Shown: positions 26,701-36,800, counted from the stretch's first letter. The stretch: 64,000 nucleotides of DNA from Candidatus Defluviicoccus seviourii (GCA_900609035.2 UXAT02000007.1:1-64000); one strand, 5' to 3'. Notes: a model not told the origin generated them from the letters alone. A program made the numbers and translations.

Positions 26701-28014
26701 ATGGTTCAAGGGCGTTTTCGTGCTGCTGTTTCGCCGGTGCGTCGACGATTTGATGCGCCACCCTCGGTTCTGCCGACCGTCAATGAGGTGATCGCCGCGA
26801 GCAGTCCGGGCGATCCGGTGCACTGCATCCGGCCGCAGACGATCACCGAGGCGGCTGCGGCGTTTGTCGCCTCGTTTCCGGGCGACGTGCTGTATGCCGT
26901 GAAGTGCAATCCAGATCCACGTGTTTTGCGTGTGCTTTGGGGCGCTGGCGTGCGCCACTTCGACTGTGCGTCGGCGGCGGAGGTCGCGCTCGTCCGGCGC
27001 ATGTTCCCCGCGGCCGACATCCACTTCATGCACCCGGTGAAGGCGCGGGCGGCGATTCGCGAGGCCTGGGCGGACCAGGGCGTCCACGACTTCTCCTTCG
27101 ACAGCCAGGACGAGCTCGCCAAGATCCTTGCCGAGACGGGCGCCGGCAGGGCTTCTGGCAGCGGCGGCGCGCCCGCCGATCTCGGGCTCCTGGTGCGCCT
27201 GGCGGTCGCCAACGACGGGGCCCTGCACGACCTGTCGGGCAAGTTCGGTGCCGCACCGGCCGAGGCCGCAGCCCTGCTCGCCGCCGCGCGGCCGTACGCG
27301 CGCCGGCTGGGTGTCTGCTTCCACGTCGGCTCGCAGTGCCTCGATCCGGCCGCCTGGGCCAAGGCGCTGGCTGCGGCCGCGCAGGTCGTCGCGCAAGCCG
27401 GGGTGGCGATCGAGGTCATCGATGTCGGCGGCGGCTTTCCGGCCGCCTATGTCGACACCACGCCGCCGCCGCTTGCGGCCTTCTTCGCCGCGATCACGGG
27501 CGAGATCGCGCGCCAGCCGCACCTGCAGGGCGCGCGCCTGTGGGCCGAGCCCGGCAGGGCGCTGGTTGCCGACGGGGTGTCGGTCGTCGTCCAGGTCCTG
27601 CACCGGCGCGGCGAGGTGCTCTACATCAACGACGGCGTTTACGGCAGCCTGTCCGATGCCGGCCGGCCCGGCCTCCTGTTCCCGACGCGCCTGATCGCGC
27701 ACGACCACCGCCTGCCAAGCCCGGCCGAGCAAGCGTTCCAGCTCTACGGCCCGACCTGCGATTCGCTCGATTTCATGCCGGGGCCGTTTGCGCTGCCGGC
27801 CGACGTGCGCGAGGGCGATTGGATTGAGATCGGCCAGCTCGGTGCTTATGGCGCCGCGCTCCGGACCGCGTTCAACGGCTTTGACCGGGCACAGCTGGTC
27901 GAGGTCCGCGATGACGCCTTTTTCGCAGCCGGCAGCGACGACCAATGCACACGGATGACGACGCCGGCCCTGCAGCCGGCCCGCGCGGCACTGCAACCTC
28001 AGCCGCACAAGTAA
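26701..28014 (+). CDS. fold-III PLP-dependent ornithine/lysine decarboxylase
   Basis: 437 aa protein of the alanine-racemase-fold decarboxylases (eukaryotic ODC type). PLP lysine K68 is in LYAVKCNPDP; FHVGSQCLDP, DVGGGFPAAY (phosphate loop), AEPGRALVAD and the intersubunit GPTCDSLDFM cysteine region are all intact, so it should be active as a dimer. It would make putrescine from ornithine for the homospermidine synthase that follows after one base. It differs from the paralogue at 29477: it has a longer, Arg-rich N-terminus and lacks the usual PTPCLVVD opening. A specialised substrate (lysine, carboxynorspermidine) cannot be excluded. Confidence 0.85.
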   Translation: MVQGRFRAAVSPVRRRFDAPPSVLPTVNEVIAASSPGDPVHCIRPQTITEAAAAFVASFPGDVLYAVKCNPDPRVLRVLWGAGVRHFDCASAAEVALVRRMFPAADIHFMHPVKARAAIREAWADQGVHDFSFDSQDELAKILAETGAGRASGSGGAPADLGLLVRLAVANDGALHDLSGKFGAAPAEAAALLAAARPYARRLGVCFHVGSQCLDPAAWAKALAAAAQVVAQAGVAIEVIDVGGGFPAAYVDTTPPPLAAFFAAITGEIARQPHLQGARLWAEPGRALVADGVSVVVQVLHRRGEVLYINDGVYGSLSDAGRPGLLFPTRLIAHDHRLPSPAEQAFQLYGPTCDSLDFMPGPFALPADVREGDWIEIGQLGAYGAALRTAFNGFDRAQLVEVRDDAFFAAGSDDQCTRMTTPALQPARAALQPQPHK

Positions 28015-28015
28015 C

Positions 28016-29452
28016 ATGGCGCTCGGAATGGAGACCAAGAAAGCAATGAAGCACGTTTCATTTCCCGGCCGGCTGGTCATGGTCGGTTTCGGCAGCATCG
28101 GCCAGGGGTCGCTGCCGCTGATTTTGCGCCACATTGACATCAAGCCGGAGCAAATTGTCGTCATTACGGCCGCCGAAGCCGGCCGCGCCGTCGCCGAGCG
28201 CTATGGCGTGCGCTTTATCGTCGAGCAGCTGACACGCGAGAACTACCAGGCTGTCCTCAAGCCCTTGCTCGGGCGCGGCGACTTCCTGCTCAACCTTTCG
28301 GTTGACGTCTCCTCGGTGGCGCTGATCGCGCTCGCCCAGGCACAGGGCGCGCTCTACCTCGATACCTGCATCGAGCCCTGGCCGGGCGGTTACACCGATC
28401 CCTCGCTCACCCCGTCCGAGCGCTCGAACTACGCGCTCAGGGAGAGTGCCCTGGCGCTCAAGCGGCCCGGTGAACGGCAGCCAACGGCGGTCATCACCCA
28501 CGGCGCCAACCCCGGCCTCGTTTCCCATTTCGTCAAGGAGGCGCTCCTCAATATCGCGCGCGACACCGGCAGCGATGTGTCTAAGCCGCAAAGCCGGGCC
28601 GAGTGGGCGGCGCTGGCGCGGGCGCTTGGTGTCAAGGTCATCCATATTGCCGAGCGCGATACGCAGGTCGCACCGGTCGCCAAGCGTCCCGGCGAGTTCG
28701 TCAACACCTGGTCGATCGAGGGCTTCGTCAGCGAGGGCAGCCAACCGGCCGAGCTCGGCTGGGGCACGCACGAGAAGCATCTGCCCGCCGATGCGGCCCG
28801 GCACGACTTCGGCTGCGATGCGGCGATCTATCTGCAGCGGCCCGGTGCGGCGACGCGGGTGCGGACGTGGACGCCCTTGGAGGGGCCGTTCCACGGTTTC
28901 CTCATCACCCATAATGAAGCGATCTCGATTGCCGACTACTACACCATCCGCAACGGCGTCGGCGCCCTCTATCGGCCGACCGTCCATTACGCCTACCACC
29001 CGTGCGACGATGCCGTGCTCTCCCTGCACGAGTTCGCCGGCAAGAACTACGCCCTGCAGTCCGGCGTGCGGCTGATGATGGACGAGATCACGACCGGCAT
29101 CGACGAGCTCGGCGTGCTGCTGATGGGTCACAGCCGGGGCGCCTACTGGTACGGCTCGCAGCTTTCGATCGAACAGGCCCGCGCGCTGGTGCCCTACAAC
29201 AACGCCACCAGCCTGCAGGTCACGGCGGCGGTGCTGGCCGGCATGGTGTGGGCGATCGAGAACCCGGATGCCGGTGTGGTCGAGCCGGACGAGCTCGACC
29301 ATGAGCGCATCCTCGCCATCGCCGGCCCCTACCTGGGCGACATGGTCGGCGCCTACAGCGACTGGACGCCCCTTGCCGAACGGGAAACGCTGTTTGCCGA
29401 AACGCTCGATCGTGACTGCCCCTGGCAGTTCCTCAATTTCCGCGTCGTGTAG
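28016..29452 (+). CDS. hss: homospermidine synthase, bacterial NAD-dependent type
   Basis: 478 aa. The enzyme joins two putrescines (or putrescine and spermidine) through NAD+-dependent aminobutyl transfer to give sym-homospermidine. Rossmann motif MVGFGSIGQGSLPLI at about 22-36 is followed by the family blocks NLSVDVSSVALI, YLDTCIEPWPGGYTDP, THGANPGLVSHFVKEAL, HIAERDTQ, VNTWSIEGFVSEG, HYAYHPCDDAVLSLHEF and MGHSRGAYWYGSQLSIE. These track the Blastochloris viridis enzyme as I recall it. A downstream ATG at MKHVSF is also possible. It lies between two decarboxylases in one transcript. Confidence 0.95.
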   Translation: MALGMETKKAMKHVSFPGRLVMVGFGSIGQGSLPLILRHIDIKPEQIVVITAAEAGRAVAERYGVRFIVEQLTRENYQAVLKPLLGRGDFLLNLSVDVSSVALIALAQAQGALYLDTCIEPWPGGYTDPSLTPSERSNYALRESALALKRPGERQPTAVITHGANPGLVSHFVKEALLNIARDTGSDVSKPQSRAEWAALARALGVKVIHIAERDTQVAPVAKRPGEFVNTWSIEGFVSEGSQPAELGWGTHEKHLPADAARHDFGCDAAIYLQRPGAATRVRTWTPLEGPFHGFLITHNEAISIADYYTIRNGVGALYRPTVHYAYHPCDDAVLSLHEFAGKNYALQSGVRLMMDEITTGIDELGVLLMGHSRGAYWYGSQLSIEQARALVPYNNATSLQVTAAVLAGMVWAIENPDAGVVEPDELDHERILAIAGPYLGDMVGAYSDWTPLAERETLFAETLDRDCPWQFLNFRVV

Positions 29453-29476
29453 CGCGCGACCAAGGAGGGTTCAAAG

Positions 29477-30604
29477 GTGACCAAACGGATCTCCGCCTTT
29501 CTCACGACCGAACGCCCGGCCACCCCTTGCCTGGTTGTTGATCTTGCCGTGGTGGCCGAGAACTACCGCAAGCTTGCCGATGCCTTGCCGGAAGCAGGAA
29601 TCTACTATGCGGTCAAGGCGAATCCGGCGCCGGAAATCTTGCGCCTGCTGGCGGCGCTCGGTTCCGCGTTCGATGCGGCGAGCGTGCCGGAGATCGAGAT
29701 GGTGCTGGCCGAAGGCGGCAGCCCTGAGCGCATTTCCTACGGCAACACGATCAAGAAGAAGGCCGACATCGCCGCCGCCCATGCACTGGGCGTGCAGCTG
29801 TTCGCCTTCGACAGCCGCGCCGAACTGGAAAAGATCGCCACCGCCGCGCCGGGAGCGAAGGTGTTCTGCCGCATCCTGACCTCGGGCGAGGGAGCAGAGT
29901 GGCCGCTGTCGCGCAAGTTCGGCTGTTCGCCTTCGACCGCCAGCCGCCTGTTGCGCGAGGCCAAGGCCCTGGGCCTGCAGCCATGGGGCGTGTCGTTCCA
30001 TGTCGGCTCGCAGCAGCGCAATCCGGGGCAATGGAAATGCGCCGTCGGCGCCGCTGCCCGCATCTTCCGCGAGCTGGCCGAGGACGGCATCGATCTGCAG
30101 ATGCTCAACATCGGCGGCGGCCTGCCGGCCCGCTACCGGCGCAAGGTGCCGAGTCTGCCGGTCTACGCGCGCGTGATCCGGACGGCGATCCGCAAGCACT
30201 TCGGCAACCGGCTGCCGGACGTCATCGTCGAGCCCGGCCGGCAGATGGTGGGCGAGGCGGGGATCATCGAGACCGAGGTGGTGCTGATTTCGCGCAAGTC
30301 CCGCAGCGATGACCGCCGCTGGGTCTACCTCGATATCGGCCGCTTCGGCGGCCTGGCCGAGACCGAGGCCGAGGCCATCCAGTATCCGATCCGCAGCCGC
30401 CGCAAGGGGCGCGGGGAAGCCGTTGTCCTGGCTGGACCCACCTGTGATTCCGCCGATATCTTGTACCAGAAGGCGGAGTATCGGCTGCCGTTGGACCTGC
30501 AGATCGGCGACCGGCTGCAGATCCGATCGGCCGGGGCGTACACGGCGACATACGCCTCGGTCGCTTTTAATGGTTTTCAACCGCTCCGCTGCTATTGTAT
30601 CTGA
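29477..30604 (+). CDS. ornithine decarboxylase, alphaproteobacterial fold-III type
   Basis: 375 aa. It has the standard layout of the alphaproteobacterial enzyme: ERPATPCLVVDLAVV, PLP lysine K47 in IYYAVKANPAPEIL, YGNTIKKKADI, AEWPLSRKFGC, FHVGSQQRNP, IGGGLPARY, EPGRQMVGEAG and the active-site cysteine in GPTCDSADILY. Members of this group decarboxylate ornithine and often lysine. AGGAGG sits 8 bases before the GTG start. The C-terminus FNGFQPLRCYCI is slightly unusual in ending with two cysteines. It is 24 bp downstream of hss and five bases before the acetyltransferase ATG. Confidence 0.93.
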   Translation: MTKRISAFLTTERPATPCLVVDLAVVAENYRKLADALPEAGIYYAVKANPAPEILRLLAALGSAFDAASVPEIEMVLAEGGSPERISYGNTIKKKADIAAAHALGVQLFAFDSRAELEKIATAAPGAKVFCRILTSGEGAEWPLSRKFGCSPSTASRLLREAKALGLQPWGVSFHVGSQQRNPGQWKCAVGAAARIFRELAEDGIDLQMLNIGGGLPARYRRKVPSLPVYARVIRTAIRKHFGNRLPDVIVEPGRQMVGEAGIIETEVVLISRKSRSDDRRWVYLDIGRFGGLAETEAEAIQYPIRSRRKGRGEAVVLAGPTCDSADILYQKAEYRLPLDLQIGDRLQIRSAGAYTATYASVAFNGFQPLRCYCI

Positions 30605-30609
30605 TTGCC

Positions 30610-31140
30610 ATGATCACGATCACTCACGCCCCGCCCGACGCCGATGCGCGGATCGAAAGCCTGCTCGATCGGGCGTTCGGTCCGACCCGTCACCTGAAGA
30701 CGGCGCAGCGGCTGCGCGACGGCCGCCTGCCGGCGGAAGGCTTGGCTTTCATCGCCCATGACGGCGCCAACATCCTCGGTACCATCAGCTTCTGGCATGT
30801 GCGGATCGGTCACAGCGCCGACGCCCTGCTGTTGGGGCCGATGGCGGTCGAGCCGGCCCTGCGCGGTCAGGGGATCGGCATCGCGCTCATCAACCACGGC
30901 CTCGAGCAGGCGAAGGCTCTTGGCCACCGGGCCGTGATCTTGGTCGGCGACGAGCCCTATTACCGCCGCTTCGGTTTTGCCGCCGACAAGACGCAGGCGA
31001 TCAGCCTGCCGGGCCCGGTCGATCGCGAGCGGTTCCTCGCCACCGAGCTGGGATCGAGCACGTTGACGGCGGCGTCAGGCCTCGTGCGGCCGACCGGTCT
31101 GCTCGTCCCACCGCGGCCCCGGCTGAAGCGGGCCGCCTAG
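30610..31140 (+). CDS. GNAT-family N-acetyltransferase
   Basis: 176 aa. The acetyl-CoA site is LLLGPMAVEPALRGQGIGIALINHGLEQAK (Q/RxxGxG/A as RGQGIG), followed by VILVGDEPYYRRFGFAAD, the YhbS-like C-terminal signature. The ATG at 30610 was preferred over a TTG inside the decarboxylase end. Being last in the decarboxylase-hss transcript it could acetylate a polyamine, but this subfamily is broad and YhbS-like enzymes are usually unassigned. Confidence 0.85.
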   Translation: MITITHAPPDADARIESLLDRAFGPTRHLKTAQRLRDGRLPAEGLAFIAHDGANILGTISFWHVRIGHSADALLLGPMAVEPALRGQGIGIALINHGLEQAKALGHRAVILVGDEPYYRRFGFAADKTQAISLPGPVDRERFLATELGSSTLTAASGLVRPTGLLVPPRPRLKRAA

Positions 31141-31249
31141 CCGAACTTGCGCTCCTGACGGGACGTCATCGCGCTCACGCTCAAGGGCGAGTGGAGCGGC
31201 CTTCCTGCTGTCCCGCAGCCGGCTGCGACATGCTGCCGATTGCCAGCAG

Positions 31250-31286
31250 CAAATGAAAACGGGGGCCGCCGTAACCGGCGACCCCC
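31250..31286 (-). terminator. terminator of the actP operon
   Basis: On the minus strand CGGGGGTCGCCGG pairs with a near-complement (one mismatch) around a short loop and is followed by GTTTTCATTT. It lies about 75 bp past the actP stop. The hairpin may also help stop the plus-strand polyamine transcript. Confidence 0.7.
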
Positions 31287-31358
31287 GCAAGTCTGCGCCA
31301 TCGGTTTCTCTAGCGCACTAACCGATGGTCACGCACACCGTTGTGCTGGTGTCCATGC

Positions 31359-33032
31359 CTAATGACGCGCGGCACCAGCGGCTCCGAACCCGGTCTGGGC
31401 ACGGACGAGCTGGTCGGCAAAGGCCTCTTTCTCCTTCGCGGCTCTTGGGCTGCGGTCCAACGTCGAGACCAGCCACGCCGTTAAGAACGCGAGCGGCATG
31501 GAGAAGATGGCCGGCTGCTCGTAGGGGAAAATGGGCGCAGCATTGCCCAGCACCGTCACCCAGACGGACTTGGACAACACCACGATCGCGACCGCCGATA
31601 CCAGCCCGACGATGCCACCCCAGACTGCGCCCCTCGTCGTTAAGCCCTTCCAGTACATCGAAAGGATCAGGATCGGGAAGTTACACGACGCAGCAATGCC
31701 GAACGTCAGACCGACCAGGAAGGCGATGTTCATCTTCTCGAACAGAATGCCGAGACCGACGGCGAGCACACCGATGACCAGAGAGGACATCTTGGAGACG
31801 CGGACTTCTTCCTTCTCCGTCGATTTGCCACCCTTGACCACGTTGGCGTAGAGGTCGTGCGAAATCGCCGTCGCTCCGGCCAGGGCCAGGCCCGCAACCA
31901 CCGCAAGGATGGTGGCGAACGCGACGGCCGAGAGGAAGCCCAGCAGCAGGTTCCCACCCACGGCGTGCGCGAGGTGCATGGCTGGCATGTTGCCGCCGCC
32001 CAGCATCTTGCCGAGAATATTGCCGCCTTCGAAGTAGGCGGGGTTCTTGCCGACGATGACCATCGCCGCCAAGCCCATCAGGCAGACGACGCAAAAGAAG
32101 AAGCCGACGCAGAAGGTGGCGATGAACACGCTCTTGCGGGCTTCCACCGCGTTCGGCACGGTAAAGAACCGCATCAGAATGTGCGGCAGGCCGGCGGTGC
32201 CAAACATCAGTCCCAAGCCCAGCGAAACCGCGGTAACAGGGTCGGCAAGGAGCGTGCCCGGCCCCATGATCTTGATGCCGTCCTTGTGGGCCTCAACGGC
32301 CTGGCTGAACAGGTTCTCGAAGCTGAACCCGAACTGCGAAAAGGCCAGCAGCATCACCGCCGTCCCGCCGCCCAGGAGCAGGCAGGCCTTGATGATCTGC
32401 ACCCACGTCGTGGCAAGCATGCCGCCGAAGGTGACGTAAATCACCATCAGCACGCCGACGATCACGACCGCTGACCAATAGGGAAGACCGAACAAGAGCT
32501 TGATGAGCTGGCCGGCACCGACCATCTGCGCGATCAGGTAGAAGATGACGACGGTGAGGGTGCCAATCGCCGCCATCGTGCGGACCTGCTTCTGGTCCAG
32601 CCGATAGGAGGCAATGTCGGCGAAGGTGTACTTGCCGAGGTTGCGCAGCCGCTCCGCCATCAAGAACATGATGATCGGCCAGCACGCATAGAACGAAATG
32701 CAGTAGATGAAGCCGTCATACCCCTTGGTATAGACGAGACTGCTAAGACCCAGCAGGGTTGCCGCCGACATGTAGTCGCCCGCGATCGCCAAGCCGTTCT
32801 GCACGCCGGTAATGCCACCGCCGGCGGCGTAGAAGTCGGCCGCGGTCTTGGTGCGGTTGGCGGCCCAATAGGTAATACCGAGGGTTGCGCAGACGAAGAC
32901 GGCGAACATCGCTATCGCGTGAAAGTTCCGCCCTTGCTGCTCCGTCTGCTCGACGGCGGGTGCAGCCCACGCGGGAAGCGCGCACGTCGCCGCGAACAGA
33001 GCCGCGCCGAGTCTTGCCATGACGCCGGTCAT
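31359..33032 (-). CDS. actP: cation/acetate symporter ActP
   Basis: 557 aa sodium:solute symporter importing acetate and similar short monocarboxylates. A signal-like N-terminus ([20 protein letters not shown]) is followed by about 13 membrane helices with [26 protein letters not shown], a hallmark of the SSS family, and [20 protein letters not shown]. Start at 33032 has AAGGAGG eight bases upstream; its ATG overlaps the DUF485 gene stop (ATGA). No acs gene is adjacent. Acetate uptake would feed PHA synthesis in a PhaC-bearing cell (inference). Confidence 0.95.
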   Translation of the reverse strand: MTGVMARLGAALFAATCALPAWAAPAVEQTEQQGRNFHAIAMFAVFVCATLGITYWAANRTKTAADFYAAGGGITGVQNGLAIAGDYMSAATLLGLSSLVYTKGYDGFIYCISFYACWPIIMFLMAERLRNLGKYTFADIASYRLDQKQVRTMAAIGTLTVVIFYLIAQMVGAGQLIKLLFGLPYWSAVVIVGVLMVIYVTFGGMLATTWVQIIKACLLLGGGTAVMLLAFSQFGFSFENLFSQAVEAHKDGIKIMGPGTLLADPVTAVSLGLGLMFGTAGLPHILMRFFTVPNAVEARKSVFIATFCVGFFFCVVCLMGLAAMVIVGKNPAYFEGGNILGKMLGGGNMPAMHLAHAVGGNLLLGFLSAVAFATILAVVAGLALAGATAISHDLYANVVKGGKSTEKEEVRVSKMSSLVIGVLAVGLGILFEKMNIAFLVGLTFGIAASCNFPILILSMYWKGLTTRGAVWGGIVGLVSAVAIVVLSKSVWVTVLGNAAPIFPYEQPAIFSMPLAFLTAWLVSTLDRSPRAAKEKEAFADQLVRAQTGFGAAGAARH

Positions 33033-33340
33033 CGCGTTGCCTCCTTGATCGCTTCGACGTTCGCTTTGTCGAATTCCTTGTTCGCCCGATGAATGTAGTA
33101 TCCCGTGAGCAACCAGAAGAAGACGATCAGGCCAGCACCAATCGGAATACCGACCGACGTAGTCGCGCCTTCCCAAAGCGGTGTAGCAAGGAGCTTCGGG
33201 AAAAACGCAACAACCAGGATGAACGAGTAGAACAGCACAAGTACGATCAAAGACAGCGTCCACGCGAACCGGTTGCGTTTGGCAACCATTTCTATAAAGC
33301 GGGGATTCCGCCTTATTTTTTCGTAGATTTCAGACGACAT
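33029..33340 (-). CDS. DUF485 membrane protein (YjcH-like)
   Basis: 103 aa protein with two membrane helices (about 28-50 and 63-88) and the family core [23 protein letters not shown]485 proteins are nearly always encoded just before an acetate/solute symporter and are assumed to assist it. The ATG at 33340 is preceded by GGAAGGGAG. It ends in ATGA shared with actP. Confidence 0.93.
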   Translation of the reverse strand: MSSEIYEKIRRNPRFIEMVAKRNRFAWTLSLIVLVLFYSFILVVAFFPKLLATPLWEGATTSVGIPIGAGLIVFFWLLTGYYIHRANKEFDKANVEAIKEATR

Positions 33341-33385
33341 CTTCTCCCTTCCTTTCACGAAAGTGAGGATTGTTTTTAGGGTTTT

Positions 33386-33439
33386 TAGTGCAGTCACTAC
33401 AGCGGCGAGCTTCATAAAGGATAAGCGTAAAAAACTCAA
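33386..33439 (-). promoter_or_regulatory. promoter and possible operator of the DUF485-actP operon
   Basis: On the minus strand TTGAGT (33439-33434), 17 bp, then TATGAA (33416-33411). Just after the expected start an inverted repeat TAGTG-N4-CACTA (33386-33399 on +) could bind a repressor. The surrounding 264 bp between recJ and the DUF485 gene are otherwise free of genes and relatively AT-rich. Confidence 0.45.
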
Positions 33440-33604
33440 TGGCTTGCTGTGTGACTTGGCGCGTTCGCACTTTGGGCGGTCTCCTTACGGCAAGCTTCTG
33501 GCATTAAGAAGGGGGGTAATCTCTCTGAACGGCGGCAAGAACGCGGCAAAACTCCTCCCTTCCTGCGCCTGTCGATCGAGAAGGCGCTGTCGGGGACGGA
33601 GGGC

Positions 33605-35479
33605 TCACGTGAGCGCTACAGCGGCGTCGTCGATCAGGAAACGGATCCGCGGGCGGCCGTTCCAGGGCTTTGCCGACAGCCGGCCGGCGATGTGGAAGGG
33701 CCGGCCGTCGTGCTGCAGGAGTGCCGCGCCGAGCGGCGTTCCGATAATGCGGAAGGCCACCGCCTCGACGCTGCCGCCGCCGATCTCGCGGAGCCGGCAA
33801 CGGATGTGATTTCCGCCCATCAGCGTGCTGCCGTCGATGCCGACCGCGGCCAGCGCGAATCGCGGTTCCGGGTTGCCGTTGCCGAACGGCGCCGCCGCCG
33901 CCAACGCTGCCACCAACTCTGCCGACGCACCGCCCGGTGTCAGCACGCCATCGAGCGGCAGGATCGGATCGGCCGGTCGGACGCCGCGGGACGCCAGCAC
34001 GCGTTCACTCAAGAAACGGCGAAGATCCTCGATCCGGTCCGGTTCGAGCGAAAAGCCGGCCGCCATCGCATGGCCGCCGCCGCGCAGCAACAGCCCGGCC
34101 TGAAGCGCCGCCGCGATCGCGGCGCCGATGTCGAAGCCGGCGACCGAACGGCACGAACCGGTCGCGCGGCCGGGGCCGACGGCAAGCACGAAGGCCGGGC
34201 AATGAAAGCGCTCGACCAGTCGGCTGGCGACGATGCCGACGACGCCGGGGTGCCAGTCGGCGCCGGCCGCCCAGATCAGCGGCGGACGCGAACCGTCATG
34301 CTCGGCCGCTTGCGCCGCCAGCACCTCGGCAATCACCGCCTGCTCGATCTGCTGCCGCTCGCGGTTGACGGCATCGAGCTTGCGCGCCAGCGCTTCGGCC
34401 TCCGCGCCATCGCTGGTTGCGAGCAGGCGGGCGCCGTGGCCGGGTTCGCCGATCCGGCCGCCGGCGTTGACACGCGGTCCGAGCACGAACCCGAGGTCAA
34501 AGGCGGTCGGGACACCATCAAGGCGCGCCACATCGGCAAGCGCGCGCAAGCCCAGGTTATCGCGCCGCGCCATGATCTTGAGGCCCTGGGTGACGAAGGC
34601 GCGATTGACGCCCACCAGCGGCACGACATCACAGACGGTGCCGAGCGCCACCAGATCCAGGAGCGCCAGCAGATCCGGCTCCGGCCGGCTCGCATACCAG
34701 CCGGCGCGCCGCAAGAGCCGGTTGACCGCGACCGCCAACAGGAAGGCGACGCCGACCGCAGCGAGGAAGCCGTAGCGGCCGTCCTCATCCAGCCGGTTGG
34801 GGTTGATCACCGCGACCGCCGGCGGCAGGTTCAGCGGTCCCTGGTGATGGTCGACAACGATGACATCGAGGCCGGCGGCCACGGCGTCTGCCAGCGCCGC
34901 ATGTGCGTTGACGCCGCAATCGACGGTGACCACGAGGGAGGTACCCTCGGTCTTGAGGCGCAGGAGGGCGGCTGCGTTCGGCCCGTACCCTTCCTTCAGC
35001 CGGTCAGGCACGTAACAGCGGCATCCGAGGCCGGCGGCGGCGAGAAAGCGGATCAACACCGCAGCCGCCGTGGCGCCGTCGACGTCGTAGTCGGCAAAGA
35101 TCGTCACCGCCTCGCCAGCCATGACCGCCTGCGCCAGCCGCTCCGCGCCGGCCGCCATGTCCTTGAGCGTGTGCGGATCCGGCAGGAGCTGGCGCAGCTT
35201 CGGATCGAGGAAGCTCTGGGCGTCGCCTACGCCGATGCCACGCGCGGCCAACATGCGGGCGATCGGATCGGGCAGCGCGAACTGCTGCACGAGCGCCATG
35301 ACCGCCCGCTCATCGGCGGCGCGCAGGTGCCAGCGCCGTCCCGACAGCGAGCGGGTGACGCCCAGGAAAGCCTCGCCGGGCAACGCCTCGCCGGGGGACG
35401 TGTCGTCGGCGGATGAATCGCCGGGGGGTGAAGTACCGTTGAGGCCGTCCGCGGTTTGCACGTCGGCCATGGGCTGCAT
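33605..35479 (-). CDS. recJ: single-stranded-DNA exonuclease RecJ
   Basis: 624 aa 5'-3' exonuclease of recombination and mismatch repair. DHH-family motifs are intact: FADYDVDGATAAAVL (motif I), VTVDCGVNAHAAL, VVDHHQGP (DHH), and the DHHA1 GGGHAMAAGFSLEP; an OB-fold lies near the C-terminus. The first 40 residues are a Ser/Pro/Gly/Asp linker with short internal repeats (SPGEALPGEA) unlike the conserved core. The start at 35479 sits in TGACATG, one base after the hom stop, so translation is probably coupled to hom. Confidence 0.96.
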   Translation of the reverse strand: MQPMADVQTADGLNGTSPPGDSSADDTSPGEALPGEAFLGVTRSLSGRRWHLRAADERAVMALVQQFALPDPIARMLAARGIGVGDAQSFLDPKLRQLLPDPHTLKDMAAGAERLAQAVMAGEAVTIFADYDVDGATAAAVLIRFLAAAGLGCRCYVPDRLKEGYGPNAAALLRLKTEGTSLVVTVDCGVNAHAALADAVAAGLDVIVVDHHQGPLNLPPAVAVINPNRLDEDGRYGFLAAVGVAFLLAVAVNRLLRRAGWYASRPEPDLLALLDLVALGTVCDVVPLVGVNRAFVTQGLKIMARRDNLGLRALADVARLDGVPTAFDLGFVLGPRVNAGGRIGEPGHGARLLATSDGAEAEALARKLDAVNRERQQIEQAVIAEVLAAQAAEHDGSRPPLIWAAGADWHPGVVGIVASRLVERFHCPAFVLAVGPGRATGSCRSVAGFDIGAAIAAALQAGLLLRGGGHAMAAGFSLEPDRIEDLRRFLSERVLASRGVRPADPILPLDGVLTPGGASAELVAALAAAAPFGNGNPEPRFALAAVGIDGSTLMGGNHIRCRLREIGGGSVEAVAFRIIGTPLGAALLQHDGRPFHIAGRLSAKPWNGRPRIRFLIDDAAVALT

Positions 35480-35480
35480 G

Positions 35481-36770
35481 TCAGATCAACTCGATGCGGA
35501 TCATCCGCGGCGGCTCGACCACCCAGGACAGCGCCTGGATCTGCTGCAGCGACTTGACCATCGCCGCTTCCTCCGTCTCGTGGATCGTCATCACCACCGG
35601 CACCGCCTCGCCCGGCGCCCGGCCGCGCTGCAGAACCGCTTCCATCGAGACATCGTTGTCGCGCAGGATCGAGGCGATGTCGGCAAAGACGCCTGGCCGG
35701 TCAACCACCATCAGCCGCACGTAGTAGGCGCCGCGATGGCTCGCCATCGGCGCCGCCGGCAGTGGGCGCAGGTGCCGTACCGATACGCCGAACGTCGGCT
35801 GCCGGGTGCCGCGGGCAATATCGGCAATATCGGCCACCACGGCGGAAGCGGTCGGCCGCTCGCCGGCGCCACGGCCCACCTGGACGACGGTATCGACGAA
35901 ATCGCCATCGACCACGAGGGCATTGAAGACTCCCTCGACATGGGCAATCTGCGCGCCGGCCGGCACCATGCACGGATGGACGCGACGCTCGACACCGCGA
36001 TCGGTCAAGGCCGCGATGCCAAGCAGCTTGATGCGATAGCCGAGTTCATCCGCATAGGCGATATCGACCGGCGACACGTGACGGATACCCTCGACATGCA
36101 CGGCCTTGAAATCGAGGGTGCAGCCGAAGGCGACGGTCGCGAGGATAGCGAGCTTGTGCGCGGTATCGATGCCGTCGACATCGAAGCTGGGGTCAGCCTC
36201 GGCATAGCCCAGCGCTTGCGCCTCGGCGAGCACCGCCTCGAACTCACGGCCGGTCTCGCGCATGCCGGTGAGGATGTAGTTGCAGGTGCCGTTGAGGATG
36301 CCGAACACTTGGCGGCGCTCGTTGCCGATCAAGCCCTCGCGCAGGGTCTTGATGATCGGGATGCCGCCGGCAACGGCCGCCTCGTAGGCAAGCGTGACGC
36401 CGTTGGCTTCCGCGGTGGCTGCCAGTGCCATGCCGTGATGGGCGATCAGTGCCTTGTTGGCGGTGACCACGTGGCGGCCCGCCGCCAGCGCCCGCTCGCA
36501 CACGGCGCGCGCCGGTCCCTCCGCGCCGCCGATCAGTTCGACGATGACGTCGGCATCGGTTTCGGCAACCATGCGGATGGCATCGTCATACCAGCGATAA
36601 CCATCGACCGGATAGTCGCGCGGGCTGTGGTCTTTGTCGCAGACGGCGGTGATGAGGATCGCACGGCCGAGCCGCTCCGTCAGCCGGTCGGCATTTTGCT
36701 GCAAGAGCTTGATCGTGCCGCTGCCGACCGTGCCCAGACCCGCAACTGCGACCTTAAGTGGCGAAGCCAT
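35481..36770 (-). CDS. hom: homoserine dehydrogenase
   Basis: 429 aa enzyme reducing aspartate semialdehyde to homoserine for threonine and methionine. NAD(P) motif GLGTVGSGTIKLL at about 11, catalytic-region GIPIIKTLREGLIGN, GILNGTCNYILTGM and AEADPSFDVDGIDTAHKLAIL are present. A C-terminal ACT domain (about 345-425, MVVDRPGVFADIASILRDNDVS) suggests threonine feedback. It lies 30 bp after the aminotransferase gene and directly before recJ, a common alphaproteobacterial order. Confidence 0.97.
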   Translation of the reverse strand: MASPLKVAVAGLGTVGSGTIKLLQQNADRLTERLGRAILITAVCDKDHSPRDYPVDGYRWYDDAIRMVAETDADVIVELIGGAEGPARAVCERALAAGRHVVTANKALIAHHGMALAATAEANGVTLAYEAAVAGGIPIIKTLREGLIGNERRQVFGILNGTCNYILTGMRETGREFEAVLAEAQALGYAEADPSFDVDGIDTAHKLAILATVAFGCTLDFKAVHVEGIRHVSPVDIAYADELGYRIKLLGIAALTDRGVERRVHPCMVPAGAQIAHVEGVFNALVVDGDFVDTVVQVGRGAGERPTASAVVADIADIARGTRQPTFGVSVRHLRPLPAAPMASHRGAYYVRLMVVDRPGVFADIASILRDNDVSMEAVLQRGRAPGEAVPVVMTIHETEEAAMVKSLQQIQALSWVVEPPRMIRIELI

Positions 36771-36800
36771 CCGCGCGCCCCTTCCCGTCCTGCCCGGCCG

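Noticed and set aside
26383..28164. 593-codon minus-strand frame opposite the decarboxylase and its leader
   Set aside because: Mirror frame of a gene with all fold-III decarboxylase motifs; its sequence shows no domain.
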